The position numbers were made by a program, and so were the translations under genes. The notes below the pieces were generated by a model. The model saw only the letters and a program-made list of their open reading frames with translations. It searched no databases and was not told the origin of the DNA. A stretch of 64,000 bases of DNA from AV69 sp963742315 (GTDB taxonomy: Bacteria > Verrucomicrobiota > Verrucomicrobiia > Chthoniobacterales > UBA10450), in assembly GCA_963742315.1 (NCBI GenBank), contig CAVULE010000003.1, forward strand, positions 682,001-746,000, given 5' to 3'. Below, piece after piece: positions 8,684 to 17,494 of this stretch (the stretch's first letter is position 1; every line of letters starts with the position of its first letter).

Positions 8684-9566
8684 ATGCCCATTGCAGGTCG
8701 AACGGCTCGAGCGCTGTCCGTCGTGGCCGCGCTAGGTCTCGCCGCGATTACTTCCGCGCAAGCCCATCTCGTCGACGATTTCGGTGTTCGCACAGGCGCG
8801 CCGGCCCACATTTCTCTTTCCACCGGTTTTAATGGATTCGCCGGCGCCGGAATTAAAAAAATTCAGGTCGATGGCCTGCAAATGGACGCCTTCTGTATCG
8901 ATCCGTTCACCATGGCCCTTCGTTCCTCCCCTGGCTATAAATTTGTCCCACTGACTAAGGCGCCAGAAGCCCCATTTACGTTGAGTGCGAGCGAGGCGAT
9001 CGAAATCAGCGATCTGTGGGCAATGTTCTACAACCCTGGGATGAAGGAAAACAAGGCGGCCGGACTGCAACTCGCCATCTGGGAAATCGTAGGCGGTGAC
9101 GACTTTTCCGTTATTGGAAAGGACTACGGCGCGAGCCTCATGTTGGCCGCTTTGCGGAGCTATTCCGGACCCGGCGCCGGGTTAATTGCTCTCACGGGCC
9201 CGGGGCAGGATTATGTCGTTCTAAGACCTCCCGGCCAGGTGGATGAAAGTACCTCCCACCCCCACTCCCCATTCTGCTACTACTCCCACCCCCACCCCCA
9301 GTGCCCATTCCACTCCCGCTCCCACCTCCACTCCCGCTCCCACTTCCACTCCTACTCCCACTTCCACTCCTACTCCCACTTCCACACCGTGCCCGACTCG
9401 CCCCCCAGGCCCGACCCCTCCCCCAGGCCCGACCCCTCCCCCACACAATGTTCCAGATGGCGGTTCGACATTCTCTCTGTTCGCTTTCGCGATCATGGCC
9501 TTCCTGGCGATTAACAAGATTGGATATTTGGTTCCAGCGTTCACAAGTGTGCAGAGGAGGCGATAA
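8684..9566 (+). CDS. Exosortase-sorted (VPDGGST-CTERM) surface protein, frameshifted
   Basis: The N-terminal frame (8684-9514) gives a signal peptide (VVAALGLAAITSAQA) and a domain seen in PEP-CTERM proteins (MDAFCIDPF and AAGLQLAIWEIVGGDDF). After about 9225-9260 it becomes a His/Ser-rich string that is a wrong-frame reading. The +1 frame, which continues to 9566, reads as a Pro/Thr-rich linker, then VPDGGST, a membrane helix (FSLFAFAIMAFLAI) and a basic end QRRR. That is a complete sorting tail. One extra base in the C-rich tract explains the break. The mature protein would be anchored through exosortase processing; an exosortase remnant lies 7 kb away. Confidence 0.75.
9311..9382 (+). repeat. 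Four 18-bp tandem repeats in the Pro/Thr linker
   Basis: The unit CACTCCYRCTCCCACYTC is repeated four times without gaps, and the last two copies are identical. In the sorting-tail frame each unit encodes a TP-A/T-PTS hexapeptide. Because the unit is a multiple of three, copy-number change would alter linker length without breaking the frame. Confidence 0.85.
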
Positions 9567-9600
9567 GAATTTGCGTTTGTTTGCTTGTCCTCCGAGGACG

Positions 9601-9632
9601 CGAGCGGGATAGGAGAGTGCCTATCCCGCTCG
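9601..9632 (+). terminator. Terminator of the surface-protein gene
   Basis: A perfect 13-bp stem (CGAGCGGGATAGG / CCTATCCCGCTCG) with a six-base loop is followed by TTTAGGTTT. It lies 34 bases after the stop of the restored surface-protein frame and is a good Rho-independent terminator candidate. Confidence 0.7.
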
Positions 9633-9767
9633 TTTAGGTTTCAGGCGCTTGCGTGAGACCGCACAAGGCCGGCCTTCCTCTGGGTGACTTGCTCGCCGTC
9701 CGACGATCCGATTGGCGGAAAAGGGGTTAATTCGCGGCAGTCGCCGATCTGGCCAGGATCGGTAGAC

Positions 9768-10298
9768 TCAAAAGCTCAGCAAGGCGTATCCGTTGTTCTG
9801 ATAATGGATCAGAACCAGCAACGCGTCCGCCGCCACCGTGACTTCGGGCACGAGGGTTTTCGGCTCAATCTTTTCAGCTGCCAGATACTGGCCGCAGACA
9901 AAAAACTCCACCCCTCGTCTCTTCATCTCCGCGATTGCTTTTAGATTCGGATTACTCGTGCCGAACTTCGCGTTGTAGTGAGCCTCGTCCAAAATTCCAT
10001 CAACTGCCGGGCCGTGAAATACGACGGCGAACCTGGCATTCGTCATCGGGACATTCGCAGCCGCGAGCGCGTTTAACTCGGAGCCGGCCATATTTAACGC
10101 CGGCAATAACTCGGTCGGCTTGTCAGCCGGGCGGGTAGCATCAAAAATCGCGCGATACTTGCTGGTTTTGGCCGGTGCCAGAGCCGCATTTGGGATTTCC
10201 ACGTAACCGTCCGCCCCAGATACCGCCGGTGCTTTGGGCAGTGGCCATTGCGCCGCCGCGAGCGTAATCGTCGAAATCAGAATGATGCATGTCTTCAT
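9768..10298 (-). CDS. DsrE-like exported protein
   Basis: A 176-residue protein with a short signal peptide (ILISTITLAAA). The core matches the DsrE/DsrF-like group: ARFAVVFHGPAVDGIL, a DEAHYNAKFG-x-SNPN loop, and a C-terminal GVEFFVCGQYLAAEKI whose Cys sits where family members carry a functional Cys. Members take part in sulfur relay or are of unknown role; export makes sulfur trafficking less certain. It is a single gene converging on the surface-protein gene. Confidence 0.75.
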   Translation of the reverse strand: MKTCIILISTITLAAAQWPLPKAPAVSGADGYVEIPNAALAPAKTSKYRAIFDATRPADKPTELLPALNMAGSELNALAAANVPMTNARFAVVFHGPAVDGILDEAHYNAKFGTSNPNLKAIAEMKRRGVEFFVCGQYLAAEKIEPKTLVPEVTVAADALLVLIHYQNNGYALLSF

Positions 10299-10434
10299 AA
10301 TGGGTTAATTCCTAACGGGATTAAAGCATCTCATAAACTAGCCAGATACTGCACGCACAAATGCTTCGGGCTCCTCCGGCGTGACCAACCAGCGACGCCC
10401 ATTCTTGCGCTCGATCCAACTAAATTGGTCCGTC

Positions 10435-12645
10435 CTAGCCAGAATTATCTCGCTTGCCAGCCGTCGCGGTGGACGCCGTCTCTTGCTTGGCCTGACCTCG
10501 ATCCGATTGTCCTCCGTTGCCGGTGAACTTCTGGATGAAGTCCTCCAATGGCCTGGAAGTAGAAGCATCGCCACTGATGTTGATCCCTGCTTTCTCGCTC
10601 AGAATCAAACTCAGCAATGTTTCAAGGACATTGCCGCCACCTGGCTGACCTTCGCCATCTTTGCCGCCCGCATTGTTAATAAACAGTCGATTGGGCACTA
10701 ATGGCTGCACACTGTGCGAGAACTGTTCCGCGAATACGTTCAACGCGTATAGCCGCGGATCGCGATACGCCCCGACCTTCTGCAAGGTAACAGCGGCTTC
10801 GGCCAGGCCTACTTGCGCAATGCGCGATGATTCGCCTTTGCCGATGAGTTCCTTCGAGCGCGCCTCTCCCTCGGCCAACGCCACTTGCTTCTTCGCCAGC
10901 TGTTCCGCCTCGGCAAATTGTGCCTGACCGCGATTGGCCGCGATTTCCACTGCAATCGCGCTCGAAGTCAGCTCCGTCTGCCGCTCGGCTTTGGCGCGGG
11001 CCTGGTTCAATTGTACCTGCTGCTGCGCAGCTGACTCTTGTTTGGCAAAGGTCGCACGCTGTTCGTCCGCCAGCCTTCTGGCGCGCAATTGATCGAACAA
11101 GGTATCGATCGGATCAGCCTTGCCGGCTGCAATCTCTTTCGATTCCGGTCGCCCAATCAACACCGCGACCACATTAATATCGTAGCTCTTAAACCGTTGC
11201 CCGAGCTGCTCCGTTGCCTGCTTTTGGATCTCTTCACGCTTTGTTAGCAAATCGAGCATATGCGAACTCTGCGCCACATCGCGAAAGTAAGCTGTAAGTA
11301 TCGGATCAAGTGTTTGAGTAATTAACCGCTTCACATCGCCGAAACGTTGAACTACCGATGGCGCCTTTTGATAATCGATATGCAGGACAAGCGAGAGCGG
11401 CAAGCGCGGCTCGTAGCCATCCGCGGTAATCAGGTCAATACTCGTTAGGCTTTCATCATAACGATGCGCTTCCGTCTGCCCACTTATCCAGCGCAGGACG
11501 AAGTTAATCGTTGGCACCAGCTCCACTTTCACGGCATACGGATTCAGGGCGTACTTGCCCGGAGCCAGCGCCGAACGCCACACCCCACGCTTTCCCGGTT
11601 CAACTTGTTCGCCATAACGGAACGTGTCACCGGTACAATCGCTGCCCGCGCCCCCGTAGTACGAAACAACCACACCGACGTAGCCGATCGGAATCAGCGT
11701 TTTGGCTTTGATCTCAACTGCCCCAAACCAGCGATTAATGAAAAACGTGCCATCGGTTAGCACCTGTAGCTGTTTGCCGCGACGCCCCCCCAACGCGAGG
11801 AAAGCCTCGGGATCTTGAAAGTAGTTATGATCCTTTGCACCCTCCGTCGCTTTAACTTCTGGCGCGATGATCTCCCCTGACTCTATCGTCGGCCCATCCT
11901 GTATGCTAACTACTCCGATAGTATCGATCTCTGGATCGAAATCAGTAACTGCGACCGCTTGCGGATGTTTCGATCCCGCTTCACTCGCGCTACTATCGAC
12001 CACGCTGGCACGAACACGGCTCTGACCGCCCGCCGCCGATCCGATTACTACCGGATCATAAGCGCGAATGGATGCCAACTGCGCTTTCCAGGATTCGTAA
12101 CGGTCCGATGATTCACGCACTGGTCCGGAGAAAACGCGCTCGTCGCTAATTACGACGAAGAGCGCAAGGTTAATGGCGTAGACGCCTTCGCGCAGGATAC
12201 CGCGTTGGCGGCCGCGTTGACCGCCCGATTCCAGAAATTCAATCGCGTCCTGAAAATGATTACACGCGACATTGCGGCCGAGCGTTTGCGTGGGCTCCAA
12301 CGGAACGCCGTCGCGCGCGTAAACATAAGCCATCTTCCCTTCGCCGACGACGACTAGTGGTTCCTTATGAATGCGGTATTGCCATGGGTACAATCCAAAG
12401 TGAATGCCGCCACGCAAAAACCGCGCCTGGAAACCGGCTTCGCCATTGCGCGCGATGATCTGGCCCTCTTTAAGCGAGCCTTTGCCGCTCCAGATTTTTT
12501 CAATCACTCCGACGTGCGTGTGCGGGATATAAACGATCCCAAGCAATCGCGGCAGACAAAACAGCAGAACGACCAGCGCGATTGTCCAGGCGGTCGCGTA
12601 CCAGGACGGGTTTGTGAAGTCAGCAAGGAGTAGCAGGAGGTTCAT
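10435..12645 (-). CDS. Large SPFH/band 7 membrane protein
   Basis: A 736-residue protein with one N-terminal membrane helix (about residues 15-38, WTIALVVLLFCLPRLLGIVY). The following region contains two similar stretches (NHFQDAIEFLESGGQRGRQ and NYFQDPEAFLALGGRRGKQ) about 150 residues apart, suggesting an internal duplication. The band-7 part is at about 320-520. A long Ala/Gln/Glu-rich coiled coil typical of flotillins follows (about 530-640). The tail is Gly-rich. SPFH proteins form membrane rings that organise lipids or regulate proteases. No NfeD-type partner lies next to it. Confidence 0.85.
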   Translation of the reverse strand: MNLLLLLADFTNPSWYATAWTIALVVLLFCLPRLLGIVYIPHTHVGVIEKIWSGKGSLKEGQIIARNGEAGFQARFLRGGIHFGLYPWQYRIHKEPLVVVGEGKMAYVYARDGVPLEPTQTLGRNVACNHFQDAIEFLESGGQRGRQRGILREGVYAINLALFVVISDERVFSGPVRESSDRYESWKAQLASIRAYDPVVIGSAAGGQSRVRASVVDSSASEAGSKHPQAVAVTDFDPEIDTIGVVSIQDGPTIESGEIIAPEVKATEGAKDHNYFQDPEAFLALGGRRGKQLQVLTDGTFFINRWFGAVEIKAKTLIPIGYVGVVVSYYGGAGSDCTGDTFRYGEQVEPGKRGVWRSALAPGKYALNPYAVKVELVPTINFVLRWISGQTEAHRYDESLTSIDLITADGYEPRLPLSLVLHIDYQKAPSVVQRFGDVKRLITQTLDPILTAYFRDVAQSSHMLDLLTKREEIQKQATEQLGQRFKSYDINVVAVLIGRPESKEIAAGKADPIDTLFDQLRARRLADEQRATFAKQESAAQQQVQLNQARAKAERQTELTSSAIAVEIAANRGQAQFAEAEQLAKKQVALAEGEARSKELIGKGESSRIAQVGLAEAAVTLQKVGAYRDPRLYALNVFAEQFSHSVQPLVPNRLFINNAGGKDGEGQPGGGNVLETLLSLILSEKAGINISGDASTSRPLEDFIQKFTGNGGQSDRGQAKQETASTATAGKRDNSG

Positions 12646-12983
12646 AGCGTTGTTCTTAGCGGAGGTTGTTAGTTCACCCGAGCTTTTCTCTTTCTAAACG
12701 CTTAGACAGAGCGCGCCCGACAGCGTTGATCACCGCGTTGGTGTGAGAAATGCGTACCCCGCGCAGGCCGCAGCACCTCCCGCGCCGAAAAATGCATTCC
12801 CAATCTACTCCGGCGAGCACACGCGCCTCCCGTCTTGTTTTTGGCGTCTCGCCAAAACGAACTTTCCATGCTCCTTGCTCCACTTTTCGATTACAAGTAT
12901 GAGTAAGAGCACGACAGGGTCGATAGGAATTCGCGAGTTGCTACCGGGCTAATCCTGCCTAATGTCCCCCGCTTTCACCGGCT
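12646..12983. other. Spacer with a degraded palindromic repeat
   Basis: This 338-base spacer separates the divergent SPFH and hppA genes. At about 12815-12880 it holds a degenerate relative of the family B repeat: an ACACGCGCCTCCCGTC arm followed by TTTGGCGTCTCGCCAAAA. A short open frame across it is made of repeat sequence and is not called as a gene. Promoters for both flanking genes must lie here but none is convincing by eye. Confidence 0.45.
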
Positions 12984-15065
12984 ATGACACTTCCTCTTGC
13001 CTTCGATATCCTTCAGTCCGGCGTGCGTTTATCGCTCATCTGCGCGGTAGTCGGGCTCGGCTGCGCCTTCATCCTCATCGCCGTCATTTTGCGGTCCTCC
13101 CCCGGTAACGAACGGATGCGGCAGATTTCCGGGGCGGTGCAGGAAGGGGCCAAGGCTTATCTGAACCGGCAGGTGATGACGATCAGCGTGATCGCCGTGA
13201 TCATTTTCTTTTTGCTTTTTTTCTTTAAGGACCATGCCACCGCATTTGGCTTTTTACTTGGGGCGTTTTGCTCGCTGGCGGCGGGTTATATCGGGATGCG
13301 CATCGCAGTGCTGGCCAATGCGCGTGTGACCCAGGCAGCGGCCAGCCAGACCCGCACCGCTGCGCTTCGAGTGGCATTTAATGGCGGCGCCGTTACCGGC
13401 TTGCTCGTGGTCGGTCTGGCGTTACTGGCGGTAGGGACGTTTTATCATTTCGCGCGCAACATGGTCGGGAACGATCTGGCGGTGCGCAGCCTGGTCGGGC
13501 TGGCGCTGGGCGCGAGTTTGATCAGCGTGTTCGCGCGGTTGGGAGGCGGCATTTACACCAAAGCGGCCGACGTCGGTGCCGATCTTGTCGGAAAAATCGA
13601 GAGCGGGCTGGAGGAAGATGATCCGCGAAATCCCGCCACCATCGCGGATAACGTGGGCGATAACGTGGGCGATTGCGCGGGAATGGCCGCCGACGTTTTC
13701 GAAACCTACGCCGTCAGTTTGATCGGCGCGATTTTAGTAGGCGTGCTGACAGTCTCGAACGCGCCGGCAGCAATCGTTTATCCATTCGTTCTCGGCGGAA
13801 TTTCGGTGCTCGGCGCAATCTGTGGCATCCTCTTCGTCAACTTCGGCGGCGGTAAACCGGCCGGCGTGCTTATGGGCGCGGTCGGAATGAGCGCCCTGGT
13901 CTCGGCGATACTGTTCTGGCCAGCCACGCATCAGCTTTTCCCAAATGGGGTGGAAATCACCGGAAAGCTGCGTTCCCCGACCGATCTCTATTTTGCCTCG
14001 CTCATCGGACTCTTAATGACCGGCATCGTGGTCGTGATCACGAATTACTATACCTCGATGCATTATAAGCCCGTGCAAAAAATTGCGCGCGCGTCCGAAA
14101 CCGGACACGCCACCAACATCATCGCCGGACTCGCCCTCGGCCAGCACGCTACCGCGCTGCCGGTCGGCTTCATCGGGATCGCGATTTTACTGAGCTATAA
14201 CTTCGCCGGCCTCTACGGGATTGCCGTGGCGGTGATGGCGATGCTGTCGATGGCGGGAATTATTATTTCACTCGACGCCTTTGGCCCGATCACCGACAAC
14301 GCAGGCGGGATCGCGGTCATGAGCAATCTGCCGAAAGAAGTGAGGCAGGTGACCGACGAACTGGATGCCGTCGGCAACACCATGAAAGCGGTGACGAAAG
14401 GTTACGCGATTGCGTCGGCCGGTTTGGCAGCGCTGGTTCTTTTCGGCTCATACGTTGAAGAACTCAAGGCCCACATCACGAGCAATGGTCAGGCGTTTGA
14501 TTTCCAATTCTCGTTAACCGAACCGAAAGTCATCATCGGGTTGTTCATTGGCGGACTGCTTCCATTTATCTTCACCGCCTTCAGCATGGACGCGGTCGGT
14601 AAGGCGGCTGGCGCTGTTGTTCGAGAAGTGCGGCGACAAATTCAAGCCAAGCCAGGCATCTTGACCGGAGCAGATACGCCGGACTATGGCACCTGCGTGG
14701 ACATCGTGACGAAAGCAGCGTTACGCGAGATGATCGTTCCGGCGCTGTTGCCACTAGTGTTCGTCATTCTGGTGGCGGTGATTCCACAACTTGGCCCGGT
14801 CGTTCTGGGCGGAGTTTTGGTGGGAACAATTGTGACCGGTTTGTTCGTGGCCATCGCCATGACAAGCAGCGGTGGCGCCTGGGATAACGCCAAAAAATAT
14901 ATCGAGGAAGGACATTACGGCGGCAAAGGCTCGCCCGCGCACGCCGCGGCGGTCACCGGCGACACCGTGGGCGATCCCTACAAGGACACCGCCGGTCCCG
15001 CGATCAATCCCATGATCAAAGTGGTGAACATTGTCGCTATCTTAATCATCCCAATTTTCTTTTAA
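12984..15065 (+). CDS. hppA: Membrane-bound proton-pumping pyrophosphatase, K+-independent type
   Basis: A 693-residue integral membrane protein with about 16 helices. It couples hydrolysis of pyrophosphate to ion pumping across the inner membrane. The substrate site is visible as DVGADLVGKIESGLEEDDPR followed by NPATIADNVGDNVGDCAGMA. The C-terminal motif GDTVGDPYKDTAGPAINPMIK is complete. The GNTMKAVTKG motif has Lys and Thr at the two positions that distinguish K+-independent H+-pumps from K+-dependent ones, so proton pumping without potassium activation is expected. It is a single gene. Confidence 0.95.
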   Translation: MTLPLAFDILQSGVRLSLICAVVGLGCAFILIAVILRSSPGNERMRQISGAVQEGAKAYLNRQVMTISVIAVIIFFLLFFFKDHATAFGFLLGAFCSLAAGYIGMRIAVLANARVTQAAASQTRTAALRVAFNGGAVTGLLVVGLALLAVGTFYHFARNMVGNDLAVRSLVGLALGASLISVFARLGGGIYTKAADVGADLVGKIESGLEEDDPRNPATIADNVGDNVGDCAGMAADVFETYAVSLIGAILVGVLTVSNAPAAIVYPFVLGGISVLGAICGILFVNFGGGKPAGVLMGAVGMSALVSAILFWPATHQLFPNGVEITGKLRSPTDLYFASLIGLLMTGIVVVITNYYTSMHYKPVQKIARASETGHATNIIAGLALGQHATALPVGFIGIAILLSYNFAGLYGIAVAVMAMLSMAGIIISLDAFGPITDNAGGIAVMSNLPKEVRQVTDELDAVGNTMKAVTKGYAIASAGLAALVLFGSYVEELKAHITSNGQAFDFQFSLTEPKVIIGLFIGGLLPFIFTAFSMDAVGKAAGAVVREVRRQIQAKPGILTGADTPDYGTCVDIVTKAALREMIVPALLPLVFVILVAVIPQLGPVVLGGVLVGTIVTGLFVAIAMTSSGGAWDNAKKYIEEGHYGGKGSPAHAAAVTGDTVGDPYKDTAGPAINPMIKVVNIVAILIIPIFF

Positions 15066-15066
15066 T

Positions 15067-15273
15067 CGCGGACTTTTGTTCTGTTGAGGCGGGCGTGTCG
15101 CCCGCAGGATCTCGAAACAGATTGGCGTCTGGCACAGACGCCCTACAATTGCAGCCGTCTCACCTGGGTTGAATCTTCCGCGGCCGACACGGCCGCCGCT
15201 ACAGGGACGGGTCCTGATTTGTAGGGCAGGCATTCCTGCCTGCCGGCTGGCAAGCGGGAGCGCTTGCCCTACA
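15067..15273. repeat. Family C palindromic repeats (TGTAGGGC...GCCCTACA)
   Basis: The spacer after hppA holds at least one complete element at 15220-15273: TGTAGGGC, an inner hairpin GCAGGCATTCCTGCCTGC, a second hairpin GGCAAGCGGGAGCGCTTGCC, then CTACA. Half-elements lie at 15067-15205 (GGCGTCTGGCACAGACGCC and GCGGCCGACACGGCCGC). The same design recurs at 25811-25875 and 28808-28871. Confidence 0.8.
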
Positions 15274-15346
15274 GCACGATTTCGTCCGCCTGTCGCGATC
15301 CACGATTTTCTTTGCATCCCCGACAGAGCAGTTAAGCTGACCAACA

Positions 15347-15745
15347 ATGGCAGACGAATCCCGCGATTTCGAAATCGTTTCGACGACACACGGGCCGGCG
15401 TTGCAAAAAATGCTGGCCAAGCCGGACGCGGGCGCGAACCCATTCAAGATCGTGATCGATCCGAAAGTGCGGATGGATCTGCGGCGGGCATTGATCGATC
15501 TGATCGATTATCACGATGAAGCGCTGGCGGAACATTTCGCCGAAGGCAAACTGACCCTCGATTCTTACAAGGAATACATCGAGCTGTTTGCCCGCAGTTT
15601 GAAAGAAACAATGGAAAGCCGGGAAGGCGTTTCCTATTTGCTGCGGTCAGTCGGGTTCGATGTCCGGCCGGATGAAATCAATCTCAATCCGGAATTACGC
15701 TGGAAGAAGGGGAAGCCGGGCGCGTTTGGATCGAGTTTGCTGTAG
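15347..15745 (+). CDS. Conserved-looking protein of unknown function
   Basis: A 132-residue soluble protein with no signal peptide or membrane segment. It is mainly helical and acidic in the middle (MDLRRALIDLIDYHDEALAE, then YKEYIELFARSLKETMES). The end is Arg/Lys/Gly-rich (RWKKGKPGAFGSSLL). Composition and codon use look like a real gene, but I do not recognise a family. It lies between two repeat-rich spacers. Confidence 0.6.
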   Translation: MADESRDFEIVSTTHGPALQKMLAKPDAGANPFKIVIDPKVRMDLRRALIDLIDYHDEALAEHFAEGKLTLDSYKEYIELFARSLKETMESREGVSYLLRSVGFDVRPDEINLNPELRWKKGKPGAFGSSLL

Positions 15746-15886
15746 CGGACAGGACCAAGGAACGGCCTCTTAGAGAGTCGCCGACTGAAAATAAACCGCG
15801 GTCTGGAAACCGCCGCCCCGGCGTGCCGGCAGCCTGTGATCCTTCCATTATTTGCTTCAATCAAGGCGCGTTCTTCGGAAGAGAGC

Positions 15887-16153
15887 TTATCCACGAGAAT
15901 GGTTGCGATGATATCGCGCGCGGCGTCTTCTCGGAACGATTACCGAAATCGGAACCGCCAATATTGGGCGGGCAATATTCTCGCTTTGCGCCAGGGTTAA
16001 TCTGCGAGCGGCGTAGCTGAGGCTAAGCACAGGAACAATCCAGCCGTAGGAATAATTTGGATTTCCGCGCCAGAATTCCACGCAACTCCAGATCGCCCAG
16101 ATCCATACCGCGGCTAACAACGCCGAATAACCGCGATGCGGTTTAGAAATCAC
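15887..16153 (-). pseudogene. Exosortase N-terminal remnant
   Basis: On the minus strand, from a GTG near 16153, the frame reads ALLAAVWIWAIWSCVEFWRG, then NPNYSYGWIVPVLSLSYAARR. This is the first-helix region and N-P-x-Y-S-x-G-W-x-V-P motif of exosortases. The frame soon becomes Arg-rich and non-hydrophobic and stops at 15887. None of the later helices with the catalytic Cys and Arg residues is present. The downstream DNA contains a repeat-like GCCGGCACGCCGGGGC stretch. It is probably a truncated pseudogene. Confidence 0.5.
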
Positions 16154-16211
16154 CGCTAAGAGTGAACCATGAATTGAACCGTGCGAAAACTCTTGGTCGC
16201 TCAATATTTGC

Positions 16212-17159
16212 GTGTCACAATCAATGCAATCTTCGATGAGCAAGGTGAACGCCTCCAAGACCAGAGTAATTTTTTGGGGCGTTCGCGGTTCAATTCCGAC
16301 GCCCGGCCCGGGCACGGTCCGATACGGCGGCAACACCAGTTGTGTTGAAGTGCGTGCCGATGGCGAAATCATCGTCCTCGACGCCGGCTCCGGAATTCGA
16401 CTTCTCGGCCAGTCGCTGCAGCGTGAGTTCGGTTCTGATCCGATCCGACTGGCGATCCTTATTTCGCACACCCACTGGGACCACATCCAGGGACTCCCCT
16501 TTTTCCTGCCGGCTTATAGCGGGAAAAATCAGCTCAAGGTTTTCGGTTATGATGGGACTCGGACGCGCCTGGGTGAAATCCTCGCCGGCCAGATGGAGAC
16601 ACCGTTTTTTCCGGTCACCATGGCCGAGCTGCCGGGTAAAATTGAAATCGAGGAGCTCAAGGATATGGATTTTCGGATCGGACGGCTTCGGATCCGCTCG
16701 AAATTCTTAAATCATCCAGGGGTTTGCGCTGGTTATCGCATTTCCACATCCGCGGGCTCGGTTGTTTACATGCCGGACAACGAACCTTTCGAGCAACTCG
16801 ACGTGCAATTGCGGAATCGTGGTGTCGAAAATACCGCGCGCCAATTCAAATCACCTGCGGAAGAGCGCGCCGATCTGATCGAATTTCTGCGTGGAGCCGA
16901 CCTGCTGATTGTCGATGCGCAGTATACCGATGAGGAATATCAGCGGCACGTCGGCTGGGGACACGGCTCGGTCAGCAGCGTGGTCTCACTCGCGGCCGAT
17001 GCCGACGTAAAGAGGCTCTTGTTGTTCCATCACGATCCCAATCACGATGACGAAATGGTGGACAAGATCGTGGACAAGGCCCGGATGCAGATGGCGCAGG
17101 TGGGAAAATCGATCGCAGTAGAGGCCGCGCATGAGGGCAGCGAAGTGATTTTGGGTTAG
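16212..17159 (+). CDS. MBL-fold metallo-hydrolase
   Basis: A 305-315 residue metallo-beta-lactamase-fold enzyme. It begins with the typical FWGVRGSIPTPGPGTVRYGG and NTSCVEVR. The metal motif HTHWDH is near residue 100, further His/Asp ligands are in NHPG and VVYMPDNE, and the C-terminal part has HVGWGHGS and LLLFHHDPNHDD. The class includes phosphodiesterase- and RNase Z-like enzymes, and the substrate here is unknown. GTG 16212 is the outermost start; ATG 16224 or 16236 is equally possible because the fold begins at about residue 16. Confidence 0.88.
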   Translation: MSQSMQSSMSKVNASKTRVIFWGVRGSIPTPGPGTVRYGGNTSCVEVRADGEIIVLDAGSGIRLLGQSLQREFGSDPIRLAILISHTHWDHIQGLPFFLPAYSGKNQLKVFGYDGTRTRLGEILAGQMETPFFPVTMAELPGKIEIEELKDMDFRIGRLRIRSKFLNHPGVCAGYRISTSAGSVVYMPDNEPFEQLDVQLRNRGVENTARQFKSPAEERADLIEFLRGADLLIVDAQYTDEEYQRHVGWGHGSVSSVVSLAADADVKRLLLFHHDPNHDDEMVDKIVDKARMQMAQVGKSIAVEAAHEGSEVILG

Positions 17160-17189
17160 CGAAACAGACTTCCGTCGCCGCCTTGCACT

Positions 17190-17290
17190 TGGCTCCGCAG
17201 AGCGTCGCCTTACCGGCGAGGTGTTCCGCAAGGACGCATTGGTAGGGCGAGACTCCGTCGAGCCGCGAGGCAAAGCCGGCGTTCCATGGC
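17190..17290. repeat. Family E repeat (GGTAGGGCGAGACTCCGTCG)
   Basis: An AGCGTCGCCTTACC arm at about 17200 is followed by GGTAGGGCGAGACTCCGTCG and AGCC at 17240-17264. Close copies of the second part occur at 24742, 37415 and, reversed, at 28170. It sits between the MBL gene and tRNA-Gln. Confidence 0.7.
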
Positions 17291-17354
17291 CAGACCGGGA
17301 AAAGACCGGCATGCTTGAAAGAGATGGACTTTAAGGGTTACTTTGCGTTTCGAT

Positions 17355-17428
17355 TGCCTCGTGGTGTAATGGTAGCACCAGAGATTCTGGATCTCTTTGT
17401 CTAGGTTCGAATCCTAGCGAGGCAGCCA
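17355..17428 (+). tRNA. tRNA-Gln (CTG anticodon)
   Basis: A cloverleaf folds cleanly: acceptor TGCCTCG/CGAGGCA, D-arm with TAATGGTAG, anticodon stem AGAGA/TCTCT around loop TTCTGGA (anticodon CTG), and T-arm CTAGG-TTCGAAT-CCTAG. The CCA end is encoded. Confidence 0.95.
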
Positions 17429-17494
17429 GTCATAATCAGCAGGCTTGTCGAGGGATTTCTCCGAAGTAGGATGGGGCTGGCGCGGGGCGGAAAA

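Noticed and set aside
9311..9382. Possible CRISPR array
   Set aside because: The 18-bp units are directly joined with no spacers and are part of a coding linker.
9192..9446. Gly/Ser-rich open frame on the minus strand
   Set aside because: It is the antisense reading of the Pro/Thr tandem repeats; low-complexity repeats leave several frames open.
12674..12883. Small minus-strand open frame before hppA
   Set aside because: It runs through degraded repeat sequence (FGETPKTRREARVLAG is typical repeat translation) and has no ribosome site.
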